A stretch of 64,000 nt of DNA from an uncultured Candidatus Binatia bacterium (lineage in GTDB: Bacteria > Desulfobacterota > Binatia > Bin18). The stretch is from positions 1,798,501 through 1,862,500 of the forward strand of contig OY282457.1 in NCBI GenBank assembly GCA_958296235.1. Reading direction: 5' to 3'. Made by a program: the position numbers and the translations under genes. Within the stretch, counting starts at the first letter, position 1. Each line of letters opens with the position of its first letter. Below, piece by piece: positions 1 to 8,358 of this stretch. The notes below the pieces were generated by a model, which searched no databases, had not been told where the DNA came from, and worked only from the letters and a program-made list of their open reading frames with translations.

Positions 1-84
1 GTAGAGCGTTGTCCCGTCTCGCATGACTGCCGGGACATCTTTTTCCGTGATGATGCGATACTCCTGGCGGCTTTCGCGTGGCAT
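1..84 (-). CDS. CocE/NonD-family (S15-type) hydrolase, N-terminal fragment
   Basis: Only the first 28 codons lie in the window; the gene runs leftward off the edge. The reading starts at the ATG complementary to 82-84, preceded by a strong AAAGGAGG ribosome-binding site. The peptide ends in the motif MRDGTTLY, which is the usual opening of the CocE/X-prolyl dipeptidyl-peptidase (S15) alpha/beta hydrolase domain, where MRDGV/T-L is followed by ADVYRP. These are serine esterases or amidases. The catalytic residues are outside the window, so the assignment rests on the N-terminal motif only. Confidence 0.55.
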   Translation of the reverse strand, partial: MPRESRQEYRIITEKDVPAVMRDGTTLY

Positions 85-213
85 GATTCCCCCTCCTTTG
101 AGCCTTCTTATAGAGAGGCAGACTGAGAAACGCAATCAAAGCGACGCGGTGGAAAAAATCCGTGAGGAGTATATGGTTCGGCCTCACACAGAACCGATAA
201 GGGACACAACGCT

Positions 214-624
214 ATGCAGTATTGGCTGGTGAAATCCGAACCGTATAAATATGCCTGGAGCGATCTGCAAAAAGACGGCTGGACGTATTGGGACGGCGTA
301 CGCAACTATCAAGCGCGCAATAACCTGCGGGCCATGCGGGTGGGCGATCAGGTCCTGTACTATCACAGCAACAAGGGGATGGAGATTGTCGGGATTGCCC
401 GCGTCATCAAAGAAGCCTACCAGGACCCCACAACGGAGGATGCGCGCTGGAGCGTGGTTGATATCGAGCCGGTCGAAACCCTGCTCAACCCGATAACGCT
501 CAGCCAGATCAAGCAAGACGAGCGGCTACAGGAGATGGCGCTGGTCAAGCAGAGCCGTCTGTCAGTCATGCCGGTGACCAGAAAAGAGTTCGCCCTGATC
601 GTCAAAAAAGGGCGGGCCGCATAA
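214..624 (+). CDS. EVE domain-containing protein
   Basis: This 136-residue protein is a complete single EVE domain. It opens with the family hallmark MQYWLVKSEPYKYAWSDL, followed by WDGVRNYQARNNLR and a conserved VGDQVLYYHSN segment. EVE domains belong to the PUA-like fold and bind modified bases in DNA or RNA; stand-alone bacterial EVE proteins are often near restriction or repair genes. Length is normal for the family. The ATG at 214 has an AAGGGA ribosome-binding site upstream. It converges on the metalloprotease gene, with a GC-rich hairpin between them. The bound ligand cannot be read from the sequence. Confidence 0.9.
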   Translation: MQYWLVKSEPYKYAWSDLQKDGWTYWDGVRNYQARNNLRAMRVGDQVLYYHSNKGMEIVGIARVIKEAYQDPTTEDARWSVVDIEPVETLLNPITLSQIKQDERLQEMALVKQSRLSVMPVTRKEFALIVKKGRAA

Positions 625-637
625 CCCCGGCCCGCCC
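610..637. terminator. GC-rich hairpin between convergent genes
   Basis: A perfect 9-bp stem (GGGCGGGCC paired with GGCCCGCCC) encloses a 10-nt loop and spans the EVE stop codon. It sits between two convergent genes and may end transcription from both sides. There is only a short A tract on the left side and no long U tract on the right, so the terminator call is moderate. Confidence 0.5.
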
Positions 638-650
638 CGTTCGCTTACCG

Positions 651-2504
651 TTACTGGTCCAGTTCAGGGGAGAGCGTGTCTATGAGGTCTCGAATTGCGG
701 TGTTGTCCGCTTCATTGGGACTGGAAAGACCCTGAGCAATACTTTCTTCGAGGCTCTCACGCTCCGCCTTCCGTTGCGCCAGGTGTGTCGCTTGCTCTTG
801 TACGCCCAATGTGGATCGACTTGTTCGTATTCCGGTCATTGGATAAGGGGTAGATATGTCAGATGCATTCGTACTGCACTCCCCATTACGTACACGAATC
901 TGGAAATAGAGTCCCTCAACGCTGTTGCTTCCTGTCTTATCAAAGATAAAGAACTGACAGATAAGGAAGTCGCTAGGGTCAAGCAATGAAAATTCATACG
1001 GCAGAGAATTGCCTGGGTTGATATCCTGGATGCGTCCAGCAATAACCGGGTCGCCGTATTCATCAGTTCCAACAATGAGAGGAGTCCCGGTGCTGGTATC
1101 AACTCGGCTTAACCGATAGGTATCAGTAAATGTATTGATGATGGTATACGTGAACTGCCATGTCCCAAGCAAGTCGTTGAGGCTACTCCCGCCCGCCCTT
1201 GCTTCACACACATCGTAGTAGGCCGGCAAGCCGTACCGCGCCCCGACATCGTTGACACAGACGCCTTCGTTACATTGTCCCGGATCACAATCCCCATCCC
1301 CAATCCCACAGTAATTCGACACACAATAGTCAGGGTCGGGACGAGAGCCGCCCGCTTCACACACATCGTAGTGGGCAGGCAAGCCGTACCGCGTGCCCAC
1401 ATCATTGCTACAAACGAGGCCGAGGGCACACTGCCCGGGGTCACAGTCGCCCTCGCCAACCCCACAGGAGCGGTCCACACAATAATCAGGGTCGGGACGA
1501 CTTCCCCCGGCTTCACACACATCGTAATGAGCCGGCAAGCCGTACCGCGCCCCGACATCGTTGACACAGACGCCTTCGTTACACTGTCCGGGGTCGCAGT
1601 CGCCGTCCCCAATTCCACAGTAATTCGACACACAATAGTCAGGGTCGGGACGACTTCCCCCGGCTTCGCACACATCGTAATGAGCGGGTAAGCCATACTG
1701 TGCGCCGACATCGTTGACGCAGACGAGCCCGGCCTGGCATTCGCTGTTAGAGTCGCAATCGCCCTTCCCGGCTGGACAGGGGCCAAAATCCCGACAGTAG
1801 TTCGGGTCAGGTTGTCCACCGCCTCCACCGCCACTATAGATGGCCCGAATCCCCGCGATATCATCAGCCTGGAGTCGGTCGGTATCGTCTGCCCTGGAAT
1901 TCATGATGGCATTCACGAACTGACCGTGGTCGTCCGGGTGGTCAAGGCCCAGAACATGCCCGAATTCATGGAGGGCAACCCGGTGGAAATCAATCGCGTA
2001 AGAGCGCTGTGGACCCGAGTAGGTGGTCCAGCCCTTGTTGCTATTAAAATGTACGTCACTATCGATGAGTTCACCGGTAGTGCGGAACCAATTCTGCGTA
2101 ACAGCCAGTGTGGCATCGCCAAAGGCCATTCCGCACTGCGTGTCTGCCCAGACGACGGTGTTGATGCTATCTGGAGTGTCACACGACGGGTCAACCGGCT
2201 GACTGGGCGACTGGATGCGAAACGTGAAATTGGCTCCCACTGCATTCCACTGCTGTGCCGCGTCTCGCGCGGCGTCATTCCAACACGGGCCATACTCTGT
2301 AAGCGGATTGGTTGGGGGACAGCCGACGCGCAGGTTGAGCGTGGCCTGAGAGGTAGGCCAGAAAATGGGCGCTCCAGTATCGGGAGTGATTCGGACAAAC
2401 GCGAGGCTGTCATGCAGCCACCACGCCACGACGAACAGAAGAGGCAGCAGGGCCGTGGCAAGCAGGCGACCATACAGTCGGGTCGGGCGCGTCTTATTGC
2501 CCAT
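651..2504 (-). CDS. secreted matrixin-type zinc metalloprotease with four Cys-rich repeats
   Basis: This 617-residue protein has a hydrophobic N-terminal segment (about residues 13-30, a signal peptide or anchor). The catalytic domain carries the metzincin zinc motif HEFGHVLGLDH at residues 179-189 and a downstream IMNSR stretch (about 200-204) resembling the Met-turn. A glycine run near 225-230 links to four tandem Cys-rich repeats of about 51-54 residues (about 231-434), each starting with PDPDYC or PDPNYC and ending YDVCEAGGS. The remaining C-terminal domain (about 440-617) is unrecognised and may be a lipocalin-like or binding domain. The start at 2504 has an AGGAGG site and overlaps the end of the upstream gene by 11 bases, so the two are co-transcribed. 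It probably acts in the periplasm or outside the cell. Confidence 0.85.
   Translation of the reverse strand: MGNKTRPTRLYGRLLATALLPLLFVVAWWLHDSLAFVRITPDTGAPIFWPTSQATLNLRVGCPPTNPLTEYGPCWNDAARDAAQQWNAVGANFTFRIQSPSQPVDPSCDTPDSINTVVWADTQCGMAFGDATLAVTQNWFRTTGELIDSDVHFNSNKGWTTYSGPQRSYAIDFHRVALHEFGHVLGLDHPDDHGQFVNAIMNSRADDTDRLQADDIAGIRAIYSGGGGGGQPDPNYCRDFGPCPAGKGDCDSNSECQAGLVCVNDVGAQYGLPAHYDVCEAGGSRPDPDYCVSNYCGIGDGDCDPGQCNEGVCVNDVGARYGLPAHYDVCEAGGSRPDPDYCVDRSCGVGEGDCDPGQCALGLVCSNDVGTRYGLPAHYDVCEAGGSRPDPDYCVSNYCGIGDGDCDPGQCNEGVCVNDVGARYGLPAYYDVCEARAGGSSLNDLLGTWQFTYTIINTFTDTYRLSRVDTSTGTPLIVGTDEYGDPVIAGRIQDINPGNSLPYEFSLLDPSDFLICQFFIFDKTGSNSVEGLYFQIRVRNGECSTNASDISTPYPMTGIRTSRSTLGVQEQATHLAQRKAERESLEESIAQGLSSPNEADNTAIRDLIDTLSPELDQ
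1203..1814 (-). repeat. four in-frame Cys-rich coding repeats
   Basis: Four tandem units of about 153-162 bp encode CxxC-rich modules in the matrixin protease. Units 2 and 4 are nearly identical at protein level (both carry CVSNYCGIGDGDCDPGQC), which suggests recent duplication or gene conversion. The two other units differ mainly between the second and fifth cysteine. Confidence 0.85.
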
Positions 2505-3141
2505 CCCGTACCTCCTGTTCGATCAATTGGAGAAAGGTAGCGAGCGGCATGGCCGCGTCCTGGGTCATTTTTTGTGTGTGGGTGAGGGGTGCGTCATGGA
2601 CGATACCGCCCTGGGTCTGGACCATCGGGAGCGCCGCGACCGGCTGCCCGGCATGATTGGCGATGGTCTCGATCTTCCGCTTTGGGTCAAATGTCACCCG
2701 GTAGACCCCTTGCCACAGGCCGACGAGCGGCAGGGCTTGGGTCTCGTTGCCAGTCACGAACACCACGGCGCGCTCCCCCAAGTGGAACTGTGGCGTCCCG
2801 GCAATCTGCATGACCAGCCCATCAGGTGTCGGCCCACCGAGAAACCGCAACGTCAGTTCGGTCTGGCTGGTGTCTCCTTTTGAGACTTCTAAATCAGAGA
2901 AGGTCACGAGGGTGAACGGTGTTTCTTTCTCCGCGTCCCACTCCGACTCAATGGCCGTGACCGTGCCGAGCGCAATCACTTCAGCGTCCTGCACCAACGC
3001 AGGAAATGTTTTTTCCAGAACGGTGGTCGCCCCGGCAAGACGAGTCAGCAACAGGACGCTCCCTGCCATCAGTACACCCACCAGGCTGACCCATTGCCAA
3101 TGGAATCTGAGAACATACAGGTCCTTGGTCCAGTCAGACAT
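2494..3141 (-). CDS. exported protein of unknown function, upstream partner of the matrixin protease
   Basis: This 215-residue protein starts with a basic and aromatic segment and one hydrophobic helix (about residues 17-36) ending in a possible signal-peptidase site (AGATT). The rest reads as a soluble beta-rich domain with IALGTVTAIESEWD, a VTFSDLEVSKGD stretch, LGERAVVFVTGN and VGLWQGVYRVTFDP. It carries no recognised catalytic motif. The start at 3141 has an AAGGAGG site. It overlaps the protease gene by 11 bases, so they form an operon. It could be a chaperone, inhibitor or surface partner of the protease; that is inference. Confidence 0.65.
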   Translation of the reverse strand: MSDWTKDLYVLRFHWQWVSLVGVLMAGSVLLLTRLAGATTVLEKTFPALVQDAEVIALGTVTAIESEWDAEKETPFTLVTFSDLEVSKGDTSQTELTLRFLGGPTPDGLVMQIAGTPQFHLGERAVVFVTGNETQALPLVGLWQGVYRVTFDPKRKIETIANHAGQPVAALPMVQTQGGIVHDAPLTHTQKMTQDAAMPLATFLQLIEQEVRDGQ

Positions 3142-3726
3142 ACCTGCCCCTCCTTAGCTGTTGTATTGAGCCGCTGCCCCGACACGGGTCCCCATGCAAC
3201 GTGTTCACCGCGTATAATAGCAGATGATGCGCGTGGCGTTAGGGAATGCCGTGATCCAGCAAATTGCCCCCTTCGACTACAGGAAACTCGCCGTTTACGC
3301 TTGACTCGTCGAAAAAGAGTGCTAGGGAAGAATAAGATGTCTGTGGGAGTCGGTGGTCAGGGACTCATTCACCAAACGTGTGACTGGAGGGGCCACTGTG
3401 CAATACCTGGAGCAACAGCCACGCTCCTTCCCCACTAGCGGACCCTCTGGATTTGCTGCCGTTGTCCGCCAGGCCCCACCCGAACTTGCCGCCCTCCCCT
3501 TCAGCCGCCCGTATAGAGAGAAGCGGACAGTGACGCTGGATTGCTCATGCCCTCACACAGGGGAGGTCCAATCCGCCGCCGCACTCGCCGCCAAGGAAAA
3601 ACAGGTATGGAACCTTCCAAGAGTAAAGAACGATCCCCACCTTATATCCGCTCATGGGTTGATCAGAAAACCGTCCACGCTGTACATGACTAACTCTCCA
3701 GGGGAGAGTTGAGAAAGGATACCGTT
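3142..3726. other. intergenic stretch of 585 bases, no convincing gene
   Basis: This gap lies between divergently oriented genes, so it should hold promoters for both. Open frames of 114 and 119 codons cross it on the plus strand, but they have no recognisable domain, no good ribosome-binding site and a composition unlike the neighbours. A TATAAT hexamer occurs at 3213-3218 without a well-spaced -35 box. I see nothing firm here. Confidence 0.4.
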
Positions 3727-4032
3727 ATGCCGACCTATATCTTGCTCAGTACCCTCACCCCCGAGGGCAGCAAAACCCTCCACCAGCATCCGAATCGTCT
3801 GGAAGAAGTCAACAAAGAGATTACCGAGTTTGGTTGTAAGGTAACGGGCCAGTTTGCGACGCTCGGCATGTATGATTTTATCAGTATTATTGAGGCGCCC
3901 GACAACGAAACCGTCGCCCATCTGTCGGTTGATTTGAGTTCACGCGGAACAGTCCATATTACGACCTTACCAGCGATTCCGACCACTCAGCTTCACGAAA
4001 AACTCATGGGACCGAAACAGATGGGTAGATAG
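3727..4032 (+). CDS. GYD domain-containing protein
   Basis: This 101-residue protein matches the small GYD family (MPTYILLSTLTPEGSKTL at the start, then EFGCKVTGQFATLGMYDFISIIEAPD). The family forms ferredoxin-like alpha/beta dimers and has no established biochemical function. The ATG at 3727 is preceded by GAGAAAGGA, which fixes the start over an upstream TTG at 3709. The gene stands alone; the next gene downstream is more than 500 bases away. Confidence 0.85.
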   Translation: MPTYILLSTLTPEGSKTLHQHPNRLEEVNKEITEFGCKVTGQFATLGMYDFISIIEAPDNETVAHLSVDLSSRGTVHITTLPAIPTTQLHEKLMGPKQMGR

Positions 4033-4547
4033 CGGCAGGGACCCATTCGGGGCCTCGATTTCTCTCCCTTTCAAAAAAACTTGACACACAATAATCAAGG
4101 GGAGTAAAGGGGGAGTATCGGGTCTCTGGTGGACCCCTCGGAAGACGGCGCGCCCGTCAAAAAATCCTCCACGGGAGAGACAGGAGGTGCGAATGGAAAG
4201 TCCGCCGAAAAATAACCGCCCACCAAAGGTGGGCAGCGCCCGCGCGAGGCAGCGGCTCTTGGGCTTCCCCTCTTGATGCTCAGACCCGGCCTGACTGTCG
4301 TGCTCGAAAGTACGGAGCCGACAACAGTCGGTGAACAAGAGAAGGCTAACGGAAAAACGGATTGAGGACAGTCCGGAGCAGACAGGATGAAGAACAGGCC
4401 TGCTGTACGAGCCAAATCGGGCATATAGACACTGACAGTTCATTCTCAGCGCATAACGCGCGCAAAAGAGGGCGGCCCTTCCGGAAAGGTCGCCCTCTTT
4501 TGGTTCTATAGGCCGTCAACATCACGAGAGGAGAGTGGAGGCGCACC
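4033..4547. other. intergenic stretch of 515 bases with several hairpins
   Basis: No convincing coding frame is present. The stretch holds a GCCCACC/GGTGGGC hairpin around 4219-4236, and a strong inverted repeat at 4464-4501 just before the next gene. Between about 4110 and 4460 the sequence is purine-rich and looks capable of local folding. A segment near 4364-4380 (GAGGACAGTCCGGAGC) superficially resembles RNase P conserved region I, but the rest of that RNA is missing. A small structured RNA or long leader is possible but unproven. Confidence 0.35.
4464..4501. terminator. strong intrinsic terminator-like inverted repeat
   Basis: AAAAGAGGGCG at the left pairs perfectly with CGCCCTCTTTT at the right around a short GC-rich inner stem (CCTTTCC/GGAAAGG). 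The A and T tracts on the two sides make it a textbook bidirectional terminator. It would end any transcript crossing the preceding intergenic region and insulate the small gene at 4548. Confidence 0.75.
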
Positions 4548-4754
4548 ATGCGGGTACAGCAGATTGACCTGAGCTATACAGACGAAGCCGGCGACACACT
4601 CGGGGGAGCAATACTCCACATACAATCAAAAACTCTCCCTGGCCAGGAGATTTACACCCAGGTGCCGCTGGAAGCAAAAGAGGTCAGGGCGCTCGAACAG
4701 CTGCTACGACAAGCGCTGAGGCGCTTGACCCAAGACGCCCTGAAATTGATTTAG
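4548..4754 (+). CDS. small hypothetical protein, 68 residues
   Basis: The frame starts at an ATG with GGAGG-type purines upstream. The product begins MRVQQIDLSYTDEAGDTLGGAILHIQ, a short beta-rich segment, and ends in a charged amphipathic helix (EAKEVRALEQLLRQALRRL). No family is recognised. The stop overlaps the convergent gene by four bases. Coding is plausible because of the good start signal and bias, but the function is unknown. Confidence 0.55.
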   Translation: MRVQQIDLSYTDEAGDTLGGAILHIQSKTLPGQEIYTQVPLEAKEVRALEQLLRQALRRLTQDALKLI

Positions 4755-5326
4755 TCCGTTTCGGCTGAAGCCAGGAGGAGCGCGCCACTATCCAAATCGT
4801 GTCGAATCGCTTGCAGACAGGTCTCAAAATCTCCCTCTACTAATCGCCCGCCACTATCGAGCATGCCGCACTGCATCATGAGATTGATCGAGGTGCCGAA
4901 GTCGTCAACCAGCAGAAAGCCATCCCGATCGACCTTTCGTCCGTCCGGCAGGGGAGTAAAAACACACCGCCCCTGAAGGAGTTCCTGCTCCGGGAGCAAC
5001 CGTTCAATATAACCATAGGTTGGCTTGCCAAGGGCGTTGCCATACCCCAGCTCGTATGCCGTCCCGTCGTCGATTAACGCGCCCCGAAAGGCATTACAGT
5101 TCGCAATAACAATGTCACAGGCTTTGATCTGACCGATATCGCCCCGATAGATTCTCGTGGCTGTTCGCAGCGAGCTGTCACTCAAGTCGATATTGTTATC
5201 CATGGGGTGAAGGCCAATGAAACCATATTGGACGCACAGGCTGCGCTGCGTCTGCGCGTACTCAATAACGTCGGGTCGAAAGACCTCAGGTCCGGCAAGA
5301 TAGAGTTTGGGCTGGGTGTTTGGCAT
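4751..5326 (-). CDS. nucleoside 2-deoxyribosyltransferase family protein
   Basis: The 191-residue product starts MPNTQPKLYLAGPEVFRPD, the hallmark of the family, and has the nucleotide-binding segments RGDIGQIKACDIVIANCNAFRGALIDDGTAYELGYGNALGKPTYGY. The DDGTAYELG motif contains the catalytic glutamate of N-deoxyribosyltransferases. These enzymes move or hydrolyse the glycosidic bond of (deoxy)nucleosides or nucleotides in salvage or nucleotide-pool cleaning. I chose the ATG at 5326, which has GGAGG upstream, rather than the GTG at 5371. The substrate cannot be deduced. Confidence 0.8.
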   Translation of the reverse strand: MPNTQPKLYLAGPEVFRPDVIEYAQTQRSLCVQYGFIGLHPMDNNIDLSDSSLRTATRIYRGDIGQIKACDIVIANCNAFRGALIDDGTAYELGYGNALGKPTYGYIERLLPEQELLQGRCVFTPLPDGRKVDRDGFLLVDDFGTSINLMMQCGMLDSGGRLVEGDFETCLQAIRHDLDSGALLLASAETD

Positions 5327-5393
5327 GGGGAGCAGACCTCCAATCTCTCCTGGGGCACAGAACGGCTGCACCCCTTCTTCGTAATCATGCTGT

Positions 5394-7829
5394 TCAAGTG
5401 CCTGCCGGCTCTCTTTCCAGACGGGCCCCCAACTGCTGCCACAGCTTGTCGGGGGTCAGGGGCAATTCGGTAATCTCAAGACCAAGATGACGGACAGCAT
5501 CGGCCACCGCGTTGGCAATGGCAATCGGCGCGGTCTGGGCGGTGCTCTCCCCGACCCCCTTTGCCCCGGTTAACGCCTGGGGAGTGGGCAGCACAATATG
5601 GTCCATCACAATACTGCCCGGCATTTCGTTCAGCGTCGGACACAGATAGTCCATCAGCGTTCCGGTCAGGAAATCACCCGTCTCGGTGTAGCGCAGTTCC
5701 TCGTACAGTGCGCCGGCCAGGCCATGCAAAAGACCACCGGCAAACTGCCCGCGGGCGATCTGTGGGTGCAGGATATTTCCGGCGTCATGCACGGTGACGT
5801 AGGTGGTCACCCGGATATCGAGCGTCTCCTTATCGATCTCAACCACAGCCACATCCGCAGTAAACGCATAGACCGCGGAAGAGTTCACCTGATCGCGCTC
5901 GTTCGGATAGTCGAGTGCGCTGGCCACAAACGTGCCCGCAACCTGAGTAGCCGTCTCCAAATGCGGCGGCAGCGTTCCGGTTGACCAGTGCAGACGCGCC
6001 GCAATGTCCTTTAAGGACAGGCCAATCTGCGCGTCATCGAGCGACACAATCCGGCCCGCCCGGAGGCGGAGACGGCTCGCGTCGCTGTCCAGAAAGTAGG
6101 CGGCCGCTTGGAGAAGATTCTCTTGCAACCGTCTGGCAGCGGCGACAATGGAGCTGGCCCCGACCGCGCCAAAACGACTGGAATAACTGCCCGAGGACAC
6201 CGACCACGGTCTGGAGCCGGTGTCCATCCCGGCGATGACCGTCACGTCCGCCGGCGCAATACCCAGGGCCTGGGCTACAATAAACGCGGCGGTCGTTTCC
6301 TGCCCCTGCCCGTGAGCCGCGGTCTCCAACTCAACGATGATGCCACCGGTTGCGTCCAAATAGATGCGGGTCGTCTGCGCCGAGCCGACCCGGACGAGGT
6401 TGGGACGGCGCTGCGTGGCTTTCTTGCTCACATCGATATACCCCATATTGGAGCCCGAGGGATCGATCGCCACAGCCATGCCAACCCCGCGCCACACCGA
6501 GGAATCACTCGGAGCCGCAGCCCCCGTGGACTGACGCAGTTGCCAGTACTGGCTCAATTCCAGCGCCCGCTGTGTGGCACGGGGATAATCTCCAGAGTCG
6601 TACAGCCCGCCCGTCACCGTCCGGTAGGGGATATCCTGGGGCTGGATGAGATTTTGCAGCCGGACTGTAGCCGGGTCTTTACCCAGCTTCAGGGCGAGTT
6701 CGTCAATCGCGCGCTCAATCGGGAAATAGTGCTGTTGGCAAGCATAGCCACGGTTCGGCCCACTGGGGCAGACATTCGTCATGACCGCCAGGGCGTTGAC
6801 CTCAAGATGCTCGATCTTGTAGGCGTTCATAAAATTGCCGATCGGACGGAACAGACAGCCGGGTTCCGGCGCGCGAATATACGCCCCCACATTGTCCATG
6901 AGACGCATTTTGAGACCGAGCAGTTGGCCGTCGCCGCGGGCCGCGACCTCAAGTTCGGTTACGCGGTCCGTTCCGGTCGAGCTGGCGCTGAGCGATTCCA
7001 GGCGGTCTTCGATCCACTTGACCGGCCGACCGGCTTTCCGAGACGCCAGCGCCATCAGGGCCATATAGGGATAGAGGGCAATCTTATTGCCAAACGAACC
7101 CCCGACATCCGGTGGCGTCACCACCCGCAGCTTGCTGAGAGGAACCCGCAGCGCCCCGGCCAGAACCGCCAACATGCTATACGGCCCGTGAAAATTGGCC
7201 CAAAAACTGACCTGGGACGCGGACGGATTCCAGCTTGCGATAATCCCGTAGGTTTCGAGTGGAAAGGATTGATAGCGAGGAAAAACATAGCGCTGCGAGA
7301 ATACAATATCCGCCGCGCTGAAGACCGCCGCCACATCACCATAGGTAAGCTGACGATCAATGGCGACATTGGTTTCCAGTTCCTCGTGCAGGATAGGGGC
7401 CGAGGGCTGCATGGCCGCCTCAACATCAACGACGGCAGGCAGAGGCTCATACTCCACCTCGATTGCATCTCGGGCGTCTTCAGCAATATAGCGGTTGGTA
7501 GCCACGACAACGGCGACCGGTTCGCCGACGTAGCGTGCCTTGTCGAGGGCGCAGGAATAATACCGCCCCGGCCGTTCGGCAGCCACCGCAAACGGACGAC
7601 TCCACTCTTGGACTTCCCGGCCGGTCAGCACGCTGATGACACCCGGCAGCGCCAGTGCAGCGCGAGTATCAATGCGGCGAATCCGGGCATGCGCATACGG
7701 GCTTCTGACCACCGCGGCCTGGGCAAGATTGGGCAGCGGAGTGAGATCGGCAATATACTGAGCCTGCAAATCAAAGAGACGCCGCCCTTCTGTTGAGGGC
7801 GGGGCGGTAGTGGGTGAGTGCTGAGACAT
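5394..7829 (-). CDS. molybdenum hydroxylase large subunit (xanthine dehydrogenase family)
   Basis: This 811-residue protein is the molybdopterin-binding subunit of the xanthine dehydrogenase/CO dehydrogenase family. It shows VVRSPYAHARIRRID near the start, PPDVGGSFGNK for cofactor binding, and the C-terminal GAKGVGEST segment carrying the catalytic glutamate. The active-site loop reads GPNRGYACQQHYF, so it has neither the AYxCSFR of form I CO dehydrogenase nor the AYRGAGR of form II. It is therefore a hydroxylase or aldehyde dehydrogenase of unknown substrate, not an assigned CO oxidiser. It is the last gene of a three-gene operon, 46 bases after the 2Fe-2S subunit. Expected to act in the cytoplasm as an (alpha-beta-gamma)2 complex. 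Confidence 0.88.
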   Translation of the reverse strand: MSQHSPTTAPPSTEGRRLFDLQAQYIADLTPLPNLAQAAVVRSPYAHARIRRIDTRAALALPGVISVLTGREVQEWSRPFAVAAERPGRYYSCALDKARYVGEPVAVVVATNRYIAEDARDAIEVEYEPLPAVVDVEAAMQPSAPILHEELETNVAIDRQLTYGDVAAVFSAADIVFSQRYVFPRYQSFPLETYGIIASWNPSASQVSFWANFHGPYSMLAVLAGALRVPLSKLRVVTPPDVGGSFGNKIALYPYMALMALASRKAGRPVKWIEDRLESLSASSTGTDRVTELEVAARGDGQLLGLKMRLMDNVGAYIRAPEPGCLFRPIGNFMNAYKIEHLEVNALAVMTNVCPSGPNRGYACQQHYFPIERAIDELALKLGKDPATVRLQNLIQPQDIPYRTVTGGLYDSGDYPRATQRALELSQYWQLRQSTGAAAPSDSSVWRGVGMAVAIDPSGSNMGYIDVSKKATQRRPNLVRVGSAQTTRIYLDATGGIIVELETAAHGQGQETTAAFIVAQALGIAPADVTVIAGMDTGSRPWSVSSGSYSSRFGAVGASSIVAAARRLQENLLQAAAYFLDSDASRLRLRAGRIVSLDDAQIGLSLKDIAARLHWSTGTLPPHLETATQVAGTFVASALDYPNERDQVNSSAVYAFTADVAVVEIDKETLDIRVTTYVTVHDAGNILHPQIARGQFAGGLLHGLAGALYEELRYTETGDFLTGTLMDYLCPTLNEMPGSIVMDHIVLPTPQALTGAKGVGESTAQTAPIAIANAVADAVRHLGLEITELPLTPDKLWQQLGARLEREPAGT

Positions 7830-7875
7830 GACGCAAAGAAAAGCTATGGCGCCAGCGTGCAGGAGTTGAATGTGT

Positions 7876-8358
7876 TCATCCTCTATGGTCCCGTAATCGT
7901 TTGGCCGCCTCCACTATGCTCACATAGCCGGTGCAGCGGCAGATATGACCGCCTAGCGTCTCGTGGATATCCTGATCCGTAACCGGCTCTGGCGCGCGCT
8001 CCAGGAGATGGTACAGGCTGAGGGCGAAGCCGGCCGTGCAAAATCCGCACTGCATGGCAAACTGTTCAACAAAAACCTGCCCGATCGTTTTTCCACGCTC
8101 GGTTTGCATGACCCCTTCAAGCGTTGTGATTTCATGACCTGCAGCCTGCGCCGCCAGGCGCAAACAGGAACGAACGGGCAGGCCATTGAGCAGCACTGTA
8201 CAGGCGCCACACACCCCATGCTCACACCCGAGATGCACACTCGTGCAGCCTACTTCTTCGCGCAGAAAATCGGCCAGCGTAGTGCGAACGTCAACCAGCG
8301 CTTCCACTGGCGCGCCATTGACCTCAGTCGTCACAATGGTTCGACGTTGAGGCCGCAC
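7876..8358 (-). CDS. molybdenum hydroxylase 2Fe-2S subunit
   Basis: A 160-residue protein with the two iron-sulfur motifs of the family: plant-ferredoxin type CEHGVCGACTVLLNG followed by a fourth cysteine in RSCL, and the C-terminal four-helix cluster with CGFCTAGF and CRCTGY. It passes electrons from the molybdenum centre to FAD. Its GTG start immediately follows the TAA of the FAD-subunit gene with no gap, so translation of the two is coupled. Length is typical. Confidence 0.92.
   Translation of the reverse strand: MRPQRRTIVTTEVNGAPVEALVDVRTTLADFLREEVGCTSVHLGCEHGVCGACTVLLNGLPVRSCLRLAAQAAGHEITTLEGVMQTERGKTIGQVFVEQFAMQCGFCTAGFALSLYHLLERAPEPVTDQDIHETLGGHICRCTGYVSIVEAAKRLRDHRG

Noticed and set aside
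1275..1691. 138-codon plus-strand frame across the Cys-rich repeat
   Set aside because: It is the antisense shadow of the repeated coding sequence in the matrixin gene.
3353..3712. 119-codon plus-strand frame in the gap before the GYD gene
   Set aside because: No domain, no convincing start signal and atypical composition.
4364..4380. RNase P RNA conserved region
   Set aside because: Only one short motif resembles it; the remaining conserved regions and the expected length are missing before the terminator.
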